Shown here: piece by piece, positions 1-5,698 of the stretch
Numbering within the stretch: position 1 is the first letter of the stretch
Layout of the letters: the number at the start of each line of letters is the position of its first letter
From: Deltaproteobacteria bacterium RIFOXYA12_FULL_61_11
Lineage (GTDB): Bacteria > Bdellovibrionota_F > JAHFAK01 > YA12-FULL-61-11
NCBI GenBank assembly: GCA_001799195.1
Contig: MGSU01000260.1
Span: 1 to 6,296 of the forward strand
DNA length: 6,296 bases
Direction of reading: 5' to 3'
Translations under genes and position numbers: made by a program
Notes under the pieces: model-generated
Told to the model about the DNA's origin: nothing
Seen by the model: only the letters and a program-made list of their open reading frames with translations
The model's database searches: none

Positions 1-246
1 GTACCCATCGAACTCAGCCTTTTCTCCAAGTCCCTCTTCACCCTGGACAACGTGCTCAAGGATCTTTCCCCTGGGATCCTCCAGGACAAGAACCTGCGTC
101 GCCAGCTCATCCTCAGGGCCGCCAAGGCCTATCCCGAGATCATCCCCAAGAGCATGGCGATGAAGCTCGAGCAGTACCGCCGCACCAACGCCATCCCCTC
201 CAACGAGGAATTCGCCCGCCGCCTCGGATCCGCCGCGGGGCTTTAA
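1..246 (+). CDS. C-terminal end of a probable ABC1/AarF/UbiB-family kinase-like protein (5' partial)
   Basis: The reading frame is open from base 1 and ends at TAA 244-246, so only the last 81 residues are visible and the true start lies upstream. The segment opens with a hydrophobic/basic stretch reading LFSKSLFTLDNVLKDLSPG. This resembles the short motif (an RKxLxTLEGVLxxLDP-like pattern) in the C-terminal region of ABC1/AarF/UbiB atypical kinases, which take part in ubiquinone biosynthesis or lipid homeostasis. The rest is a charged, probably helical tail rich in Arg, Lys and Ala. The kinase core (lysine, QTD-type and DFG-like motifs) would lie outside the window and cannot be checked. The family call therefore rests on one short motif and is moderate. 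The next gene starts 174 bp downstream on the same strand, so the two may be transcribed separately. Confidence 0.5.
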   Translation, partial: VPIELSLFSKSLFTLDNVLKDLSPGILQDKNLRRQLILRAAKAYPEIIPKSMAMKLEQYRRTNAIPSNEEFARRLGSAAGL

Positions 247-404
247 TTCACGCTATTCCCCGTCAAGACGGTAGCCAGTACAGCCCGTGACTGCCCTCGT
301 GGAGGACTCCAGCTCAGTACGATATCTCTTTGATAACAGGTATGAGGCGACGTCTTGCATTCCTCTGCCCGATGAGCGACAACCTGCCCACAGGGAGACT
401 ATGC

Positions 405-410
405 GAGGGA
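405..410 (+). promoter_or_regulatory. Probable ribosome binding site of the formiminotransferase-cyclodeaminase gene
   Basis: The sequence GAGGGA lies 10 bases before the ATG at 421. It is the best purine-rich match upstream of the conserved protein start (MKLVECVPNFSEG). Spacing is slightly long but acceptable. The remaining gap, 247-404, shows no convincing -35/-10 pair and no U-tailed terminator hairpin. Confidence 0.5.
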
Positions 411-420
411 AACAGCAAAG

Positions 421-2067
421 ATGAAACTGGTCGAATGCGTTCCCAACTTCAGCGAAGGCCGAGACGAGTCGAAGATCAGGGCCATCACGGCCGCGATCGA
501 GGCCGTGCCCGGCATCCGTCTCCTCGACGTCGATCCGGGCCGCAATACCAACCGCACCGTGGTCACCTTCGTCGGGGATCCCGAGGCCGTGCTCGAAGCC
601 GCCTTCCTGGCTATACAGAAAGCCGCAGAGGTGATCGATATGCGCATGCATCGCGGCGAGCACGCCCGGCAGGGGGCCACCGACGTCTGCCCCTTCGTCC
701 CGGTGAGCGGTGTGACCATGGAAGAGTGCGTCGCTTTGGCTCGCAGGCTCGGCTCCCGCGTTGGAGAGGAGTTGGGCATCCCGGTCTACCTCTACGAAGC
801 GGCGGCCTCCGAGCCGCGGCGCCGCAACCTGGCCTATGTGCGCCAAGGCGAGTACGAGGGGTTGCCTGCAAAACTGATCGATCCCGCTTTCGTGCCCGAC
901 TTCGGCCCCGCGGTCTTCAATCCCCGCTCCGGGGCCATCGCCATTGGCGCCCGCGAGTTCCTCATCGCCTACAACCTCAACCTCAACACCAAGGACTCCA
1001 AGCTGGCCAACCGCGTCGCCGTGGCCATCCGCGAGCAAAGCAAGGTAGAGAAGGACGAGGTAGGCAAGGACCTCCTCGACGAACAGGGCGCCAAACGCTA
1101 CACCAAGGGACTCCTCTCGTGCGTCAAGGCCACGGGGTGGTACCTTGAGCAGTACCGCACCGCCCAGGTCTCGGTGAACCTGACCAACTACAAGGTCACC
1201 CCCCTCCACGAACTGGTCGAGACAACACGCAAGGTGGCCGCCGAACTGGGACTCGTCGTCACCGGTTCGGAGCTGGTCGGACTCATCCCTAAGACCGCGC
1301 TGCTCGAGGCCGGGAAGTTCTACCTGCACCGGATGAACCGCAGCACCGGGGTCAGCGAGGAAGAACTCGTCGAGACCGCGGTGCGCTCCCTCGGGCTGAA
1401 TGAACTCTACCCCTTCGACCCGAAGAAAAAGGTCATCGAATACGTCATCGCCGAACCGCCCTTGCTCCTCGGCATGAACCTGCGCGAGTTCGCCAATGAA
1501 GTGGCCTCGGACTCCCCCGCTCCCGGCGGCGGCAGCGTGGCCGCGCTCTGCGGCGCCCTATCGTGCGCGCTCTCCACCATGGTCGCCAATCTCACCTACA
1601 CTAAGAAGGGCTTCAAGCAGGTCAAGAAAGAGCTGCGCCTGCTCGCCGAAGAGGGCCAAACACTCAAAGATACCTTCCTCTCTGACGTGGACGAGGACAC
1701 CCGCGCCTTCAACCAGGTCATGGCCGCTCTCTTAGCACCGTCCGAGGAGAAGGCTTCCCGCCTAGCCGCCGCCAACCTCGCCGCGACCTCGGTGCCGCTC
1801 GGCGTACTGCGCCGCTCGCTGCAGGCCCTCACCTACGCGGAATTCGTGGCGACGAACGGCAACCCGAACTCGCTCTCGGACGCAGGCGTCGCCGCGATCA
1901 CGGCCAGGGCGTGTGCCGAAGGCGCCTACCTCAACGTGCTGATCAACCTGCCGGGCCTGGCCGACAAGGCCTTCGCCACCGCTGCCAAGACCGAGGCAGA
2001 AGACCTCCGCGCTCGGGTCCGCACCAGCACCGAGACCGTCCTGGCCGCGATCGAAGCCAGGTTGTAA
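421..2067 (+). CDS. ftcD: Bifunctional glutamate formimidoyltransferase / formimidoyltetrahydrofolate cyclodeaminase
   Basis: This 548-residue cytosolic enzyme would transfer the formimino group of N-formimino-L-glutamate, a histidine-degradation product, to tetrahydrofolate. It would then deaminate the product to 5,10-methenyl-THF (EC 2.1.2.5 and 4.3.1.4). Residues 1 to about 180 form the formiminotransferase N-domain, starting with the typical VECVPNFSEGRD. The motif MHRGEHARQGATDVCPF (76-92) holds His81, matching the catalytic His82 of mammalian FTCD. The second subdomain (about 181-300) includes VSVNLTNYKVTPLHE (251 on) and GSELVGLIPK (282-291). After a short linker, the cyclodeaminase domain runs from about 340 to 548, with the diagnostic SPAPGGGS at 365-372. 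Length and domain order match the fused mammalian-type enzyme, and both halves look intact. The start is supported by the conserved N-terminus and the upstream GAGGGA. No other histidine-utilisation gene is in the window. Confidence 0.96.
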   Translation: MKLVECVPNFSEGRDESKIRAITAAIEAVPGIRLLDVDPGRNTNRTVVTFVGDPEAVLEAAFLAIQKAAEVIDMRMHRGEHARQGATDVCPFVPVSGVTMEECVALARRLGSRVGEELGIPVYLYEAAASEPRRRNLAYVRQGEYEGLPAKLIDPAFVPDFGPAVFNPRSGAIAIGAREFLIAYNLNLNTKDSKLANRVAVAIREQSKVEKDEVGKDLLDEQGAKRYTKGLLSCVKATGWYLEQYRTAQVSVNLTNYKVTPLHELVETTRKVAAELGLVVTGSELVGLIPKTALLEAGKFYLHRMNRSTGVSEEELVETAVRSLGLNELYPFDPKKKVIEYVIAEPPLLLGMNLREFANEVASDSPAPGGGSVAALCGALSCALSTMVANLTYTKKGFKQVKKELRLLAEEGQTLKDTFLSDVDEDTRAFNQVMAALLAPSEEKASRLAAANLAATSVPLGVLRRSLQALTYAEFVATNGNPNSLSDAGVAAITARACAEGAYLNVLINLPGLADKAFATAAKTEAEDLRARVRTSTETVLAAIEARL

Positions 2068-2134
2068 GTATTCAGTCTTGGGTGGGGCAAGGGGTCCTGT
2101 CGCCTCTCACCCCCACCATGCTCATACTTGCGCG

Positions 2135-2153
2135 TGGCGGGGGACCCCCGTCG
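2135..2153 (+). terminator. GC-rich hairpin downstream of the formiminotransferase-cyclodeaminase gene, possible terminator
   Basis: The core CGGGG-GAC-CCCCG (2138-2150) is a perfect 5-bp stem with a 3-base loop. It can extend outward to about 8 pairs if G-U wobbles are allowed. It lies 68 bp after the stop at 2067. Just upstream, GGTGGGG (2081-2087) can pair with CCCCACC (2111-2117) as a second stem with a 23-base loop. No T-run follows either, so a classical Rho-independent terminator is not supported. The location suits a 3'-end processing or pausing structure, but it could be chance in GC-rich DNA. Confidence 0.25.
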
Positions 2154-2182
2154 GCGTCACCCCAACGAGGTAACAACAATAA

Positions 2183-2225
2183 CCTGCAATTCACCCAAGA
2201 GTGAAGGGTTACACCAGGTTGCAGG
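2183..2225 (+). repeat. Nested inverted repeat upstream of the papain-like lipoprotein gene
   Basis: CCTGCAA at 2183-2189 is complementary to TTGCAGG at 2219-2225. Directly inside the left arm, TTCAC (2190-2194) pairs with GTGAA (2201-2205) around a 6-base loop, leaving a 13-base bulge on the right side. An alternative pairing of AACCTG (2181-2186) with CAGGTT (2215-2220) overlaps it. The element ends 7 bases before the candidate -35 box of the next gene, so as DNA it could be an operator-like site. It does not match a riboswitch I recognise. Confidence 0.3.
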
Positions 2226-2231
2226 CCGAAC

Positions 2232-2260
2232 TTGACCTGCCGCGTCATTTGTGGTACAGC
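2232..2260 (+). promoter_or_regulatory. Candidate sigma-70-type promoter for the papain-like lipoprotein gene
   Basis: TTGACC (2232-2237) matches five of six bases of the TTGACA -35 consensus. After a 17-base spacer comes TACAGC (2255-2260), a weak -10 box with TA and the fourth A conserved. It is preceded by TGG, giving an extended -10 TGn at 2252-2254. Transcription would begin near 2267, leaving a leader of about 20 bases that contains the ribosome binding site. If real, this rules out the upstream GTG at 2251 as the translation start. The -10 is poor, so this is a prediction only. Confidence 0.35.
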
Positions 2261-2275
2261 CGAGGCCATACTCGT

Positions 2276-2280
2276 GGAGG
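2276..2280 (+). promoter_or_regulatory. Ribosome binding site that fixes the papain-like lipoprotein start
   Basis: GGAGG lies 6 bases before the ATG at 2287, an ideal distance. The in-frame upstream GTG at 2251 has no comparable site and would put 12 unneeded residues before the signal peptide, so 2287 is chosen. Confidence 0.75.
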
Positions 2281-2286
2281 TCTTGC

Positions 2287-3255
2287 ATGGTCCGGGCACT
2301 GCTCCTCTGCTGGCCCCTCTTCCTCGTTCTTGCCTGTGACGTCGCCGAAGCTCCCGATCCCACCCCCGACGGCAAGTACGCCCGAGAGCTCCGCCTCTAC
2401 CACCGAGACCACCTGCCGCTGCGCTTCTCGCTGCAGCGCGACGACCAACCCGACTTCGTCCCCCTACCCGGGACACAGCCGCCCGAGCGCAGCGAGGAGT
2501 TCCTGATCGAGACCTCGCCGAAGCTCATTCAAGGTCGCGGCGACTGCATGATCTTCGGCACCACCCACTTCTTCGAGTATGCCTGGTATCTGCTCTTCGG
2601 CGAGCGTTTCGACGCCTCGCAACAGTACCTGGCCTACCGCTTCACCACCGCGCCCTGGAAGATCATGGCCACCGGCCATACCGGCACCGCGCTCAAGACC
2701 GTCGCGCTACTCAACGACGGCATGGTCGCCGAAGCCGACCACCCCTACGACCAAGAAGACCCTTGGTATGATCCGCCGGCCTCGCGTCCGATGGTACAGC
2801 GCCGCATCACCTTCGAGCCCTACCTCATCAACGACACCGGTAACCGCGACTGGTCCGAGGGGGCCTACACCGCGGAGCACATCGTGGAGATCAAAGAAGA
2901 CATGGTCGCCAATCACGCGCCGGTGCTCCTCTCGGTGACCGAGTGGGGTGGCTTTATTTGGCACGTCATGGTCGTGGTCGGCTGGGACGAAGCCGGTCTG
3001 TACCTGCGCGACTCCCTGGCCGTGAGCGATACCTCTGAGCACCAAGTCTACCGCGAGTTCTTCACCCGCGCCAGCTACGACGAGATCGTCGACCTCGGCA
3101 TCGCTGCCTGGTCGGCCAGGTTCAGCGAGAGACCGGCACGCATCACCGACGGCTTGGTTTACGGCCTGGAGGAATTCAAACGTAACCTTTTATGCCTGCT
3201 GCTGAGCAACTGCCCCCTCGACCTGGCTTTGGAGGACGAGGCCAAGACGCCCTGA
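2287..3255 (+). CDS. Lipoprotein with a papain-like (C1-type) cysteine peptidase domain
   Basis: This 322-residue protein begins with a lipoprotein signal peptide: a hydrophobic core, then the lipobox LVLAC with the lipidated Cys17 followed by Asp. It should be membrane-anchored and face the periplasm or cell exterior. From about residue 78 the papain pattern can be followed. IQGRGDCMIFG carries a likely oxyanion Gln82 and nucleophile Cys87. A TGTALKTVALLNDGMVAEADHPY segment (132-154) resembles the papain ALxxV...GI...YPY region. IWHVMVVVGW carries His226, and LYLRDSL carries Asp242 in place of papain's Asn175. Cys87-His226 and His226-Asp242 are 139 and 16 residues apart; papain has 134 and 16. 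The cysteine preceding papain's nucleophile (Cys22) is absent. No prodomain of normal size is present. Function and substrate are unknown. The gene converges on the next with 15 bp between stops, with no clear terminator there. Confidence 0.75.
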   Translation: MVRALLLCWPLFLVLACDVAEAPDPTPDGKYARELRLYHRDHLPLRFSLQRDDQPDFVPLPGTQPPERSEEFLIETSPKLIQGRGDCMIFGTTHFFEYAWYLLFGERFDASQQYLAYRFTTAPWKIMATGHTGTALKTVALLNDGMVAEADHPYDQEDPWYDPPASRPMVQRRITFEPYLINDTGNRDWSEGAYTAEHIVEIKEDMVANHAPVLLSVTEWGGFIWHVMVVVGWDEAGLYLRDSLAVSDTSEHQVYREFFTRASYDEIVDLGIAAWSARFSERPARITDGLVYGLEEFKRNLLCLLLSNCPLDLALEDEAKTP

Positions 3256-3270
3256 GCCCGCGGCCCCCTC

Positions 3271-4371
3271 TCACGGTACCACCGCTAACATCTGGAACTC
3301 GTTGTAACCCATGTCCGAGCTGCCGCCCCGGTAGAGGTCCCAGGCGAACAGTTCCTTCTCGCGGTCATAGGCGATGATAGTGGCATGCATACTTGTCTCG
3401 TCATAACGCTCGTTGGGGTCATAGACGAAGATCAGGTCGGCTCGGCTGCAGCGGATCATTCGGTAGACCAGCACGGCGTGGGCATACGTGGCGCTGGCCA
3501 GTCCGAGCAGGGGCATCTGTTTGCGCCGCAGCCGTTCCCACAACCGCTCGACCACCACGGCCGGCTCGGTGAGATCGGTACCGGGCGGCGAAAAGAGCGA
3601 CGTCTCGAGGAAGTCGCGCAATTCGACGATCTGTGAGCCGACGGTGTTGCGCTCGACCTGGAGGAGCGAGGACAGCTCGTAGAATTGGTCGGGCATGGCC
3701 GTGGTGTAGTCCCGGAGCGTGGCATACCCATTCACGTCGAGCTTGATCAGTCCGCCGCTGACCAGGGACGCGGTGAGGTTGTCCTGGGAGATCCCCGTCT
3801 TGTCAGCTTCAGGGTGATACCGCCCGTGCTGGGACAGATGTCCGACCAGATAGGCCATGCCGTAGCACATGCCGGTCATCTCGTACTCGGCGGCCAGGCC
3901 GACCACCCGGTCATTGGTCACGAGCGGCGTGTCCTCGAGGATGTGCAACCCCCGCGACGAGATGGCCTCGAGCTCTCCGAAACTCGTTGCGCTGCGCCCC
4001 GTGCTCCACTCCAACTCGGCTAGATAGGGGTTGGGATTGAGCGGCGGCGGCGCCGGAGGATCCGCGGGGGCCTCTCCTTGGGGGTCGATAGGCGGGAGGG
4101 GAGTTTCCTCGGTCTCGAGTTCGGTCACCTCGACCTTACCGAGGTTGAGCGCGGGAGCACCGCTCTGGGGTCTTTGCTCGGGTGTGGAAGTAGGCGCTGT
4201 GGGGAGAGTCCCGAGAGAGGGTCTCGGGGTGGTCGGGGTACTCGCGAGGTCGGAACTGGCTTCTCCCTCGAAAAGGACCTCCTCGGGTTCCGCGCTCTTC
4301 TGGTCGTCCTCGCACGCCACGAGGCCGCAGCAACCAATGAAGAGGAAGAGAACATAGGGAACCGGCCGCAT
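3271..4371 (-). CDS. Lipoprotein with Pro/Thr-rich linker and a predicted papain-fold (C39-like) cysteine peptidase domain
   Basis: This 366-residue protein has a lipoprotein signal peptide ending in the lipobox LVAC with lipidated Cys20, followed by acidic residues. Residues about 35-115 are a low-complexity linker rich in Pro, Thr, Ala and Glu, probably a flexible tether. The folded part (about 118-366) contains TGMCYGMAYLVGH with Cys169, THAVLVYRM-like sequence (TYAHAVLVYRM) with His298, and IFVYDPNERYD with Asp318. A GxCYGMA...HAV...YDPN series is typical of papain-fold, C39-like peptidase domains, so Cys169-His298-Asp318 is the proposed triad (inference). The start is ATG 4371, because AGGAGG precedes it by 7 bases and the signal peptide starts there. 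An open frame continues 16 codons further upstream without support. It sits 71 bp after the preceding minus-strand gene with no terminator seen, so cotranscription is likely. The exact substrate, or even activity, is unknown. Confidence 0.72.
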   Translation of the reverse strand: MRPVPYVLFLFIGCCGLVACEDDQKSAEPEEVLFEGEASSDLASTPTTPRPSLGTLPTAPTSTPEQRPQSGAPALNLGKVEVTELETEETPLPPIDPQGEAPADPPAPPPLNPNPYLAELEWSTGRSATSFGELEAISSRGLHILEDTPLVTNDRVVGLAAEYEMTGMCYGMAYLVGHLSQHGRYHPEADKTGISQDNLTASLVSGGLIKLDVNGYATLRDYTTAMPDQFYELSSLLQVERNTVGSQIVELRDFLETSLFSPPGTDLTEPAVVVERLWERLRRKQMPLLGLASATYAHAVLVYRMIRCSRADLIFVYDPNERYDETSMHATIIAYDREKELFAWDLYRGGSSDMGYNEFQMLAVVP

Positions 4372-4378
4372 AATCGTT

Positions 4379-4384
4379 CCTCCT
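4379..4384 (-). promoter_or_regulatory. Consensus ribosome binding site of the minus-strand lipoprotein gene
   Basis: On the minus strand this reads AGGAGG, a full Shine-Dalgarno match, with a 7-base spacer to the ATG at 4371. It decides the start in favour of MRPVPYVLF over the longer frame beginning at 4419. Confidence 0.85.
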
Positions 4385-4442
4385 GAGCAACGAGTTGATG
4401 GTAGCTCGACCACCCGCATCCCGCAAGTACGTGGCTCCAGAC

Positions 4443-5690
4443 TCAGGATCCACCGGCCTGGGCGAACCGGTACCCGAGGTAAGCACCGAGCAAGAAGCCC
4501 TCTCCCAAGGGAGCATCGGCCTCATACCCACGGGTCTTCCAGCCGGCCTCGAGCTCTCCGAACCATCCCCGGATCGACGGGCTGCGCCAGATACCCCTGA
4601 CCCTGCCGTAGGGTCGCCGGTCGAGGAAGGTCGTCCGGTCCGGATCGACCTCGCGCACAAGGCCGACCTTGGTGGCGAGGGTCCACGTCCCGAGGAACCG
4701 GACCGGCCAATCCACCCTGACAAGAGCGCTATCGGGGCGTTCGTGCGAGAGGACCTCGAAGCCGAGCCAACCCGTTCCGGGCGCCATGGGCATCAACAGA
4801 TCGAGAACATAACGCTCTCCGAACGGCACCAAGGCATAGCCGAACCGCGGAACCACGGGCAGAGGCCACGCCAGGGGCCGATCCATCGCGCCGGTGGCGA
4901 GGTACTCGAAATCCAGCCAGAGCGCCTGGAGCAAGAGGGGATCCACGAGATTGAGCAGAGCCCTCGCGCCGACTCCTGCGACCGAAGGGCCGGCCACCGC
5001 ACGCCCGGTCTGCCGGGCTACCTCGGCCCTAACCTCGAGTACTGCGTTGACATCGTTGTTCCTCGAACCTCCTCCGGCGGACAAAGCGGTCAGGAGGAGC
5101 AGCCCCCGGCTGAGCCCATAGGTGTCGCCGGGATTGAGGCGCACCTCTCTCCAATCGACCATGCTCTCTGCCAAACGGTCGGAAGCCACGGCGCTGGCCT
5201 CGAACCCACCCAGACTGAACAATTGGTTCTCCACGGGACTCAAGGTACCGAGATAGCCGGTCAGACCAAGATAGCTGTTGTCGAACACATAGACATAGGG
5301 GGCAGGCAGGCCGAGCCGGACCCGCAAGCCCGACACCCCGAGTTCGCGACCGCGAGCTGAGTGTCCGAAAACCTCGTGGATGACCATGACGGTCCAGGAG
5401 GCCAACGCGAGGTCGACAGCCACCAGTTTCAACAAGCGCAGCCAAGGAGTGCTGAGCCTCCCCTGCAACAGGTATTCGCTGCTGTTGAAGAGCAGGAAGC
5501 CCAGCACCTCGCCATAACGGGCTCCCGCACGGGGACCGAGATAGCGATCACCGCCGGCTTGCAGGACGGGATCAAACCCCCCGAGCTCCAACTCCGGCGG
5601 AGCTTCAGCGCGCACGATCGAAGCCCACCAGACGACGAGGAACATCGCCCGGAGGAGCGCCGCTACCGTGCCTCGGCCCGACCTCGTCAT
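4443..5690 (-). CDS. Exported membrane protein with an HExxxH motif, possible metallopeptidase; family not recognised
   Basis: This is a 415-residue protein I cannot assign to a named family. It begins with a basic then hydrophobic segment (about 9-26) ending VRA-EA, a plausible signal peptide cleaved near residue 28. A long hydrophobic segment (about 86-104) runs directly into IHEVFGHSARGRELG, giving His105-Glu106-xxx-His110. HExxxH is a metal-site pattern known from TldD-type peptidases, but the TldD context is absent and the classical HExxH spacing is not met. GGFEASAVASDRLAE (161-175) could supply a further acidic ligand (inference). Residues from about 280 to the C-terminus alternate polar and hydrophobic residues and end LGAYLGYRFAQ, as in beta-barrel-like outer-membrane proteins. 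The start at 5690 is 8 bases after the stop of the upstream gene with only a weak purine stretch, suggesting translational coupling. The frame stays open to 6047, but that extension lies inside the upstream gene. Confidence 0.65.
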   Translation of the reverse strand: MTRSGRGTVAALLRAMFLVVWWASIVRAEAPPELELGGFDPVLQAGGDRYLGPRAGARYGEVLGFLLFNSSEYLLQGRLSTPWLRLLKLVAVDLALASWTVMVIHEVFGHSARGRELGVSGLRVRLGLPAPYVYVFDNSYLGLTGYLGTLSPVENQLFSLGGFEASAVASDRLAESMVDWREVRLNPGDTYGLSRGLLLLTALSAGGGSRNNDVNAVLEVRAEVARQTGRAVAGPSVAGVGARALLNLVDPLLLQALWLDFEYLATGAMDRPLAWPLPVVPRFGYALVPFGERYVLDLLMPMAPGTGWLGFEVLSHERPDSALVRVDWPVRFLGTWTLATKVGLVREVDPDRTTFLDRRPYGRVRGIWRSPSIRGWFGELEAGWKTRGYEADAPLGEGFLLGAYLGYRFAQAGGS

Positions 5691-5698
5691 GAGCCGTC

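Noticed and set aside
330-1148. Plus-strand open frame overlapping the start of the formiminotransferase-cyclodeaminase
   Set aside because: It is Arg/Pro/Gly-rich, in a different frame from a well-conserved enzyme, and is a shadow of that gene.
253-1329. Long minus-strand open frame (358 codons) opposite the formiminotransferase-cyclodeaminase
   Set aside because: It lies antisense to a gene with clear motifs and shows no domain of its own. Long open antisense frames are common opposite GC-rich genes.
2251-2286. GTG start at 2251 for the papain-like lipoprotein
   Set aside because: It lies inside the candidate promoter and lacks a ribosome binding site. ATG 2287 has GGAGG at ideal spacing and gives a proper lipoprotein signal peptide.
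4395-5360. Plus-strand open frame of 321 codons opposite the HExxxH protein
   Set aside because: The product is rich in Pro, Glu, Gly and Arg with no recognisable motif, while the minus frame has a signal peptide, hydrophobic segments and coupling to the upstream gene.
4443-5690. Classical zinc metallopeptidase HExxH call
   Set aside because: The second His is one residue too far (HEVFGH), so the standard gluzincin/S2P motif is not met; only HExxxH is claimed.
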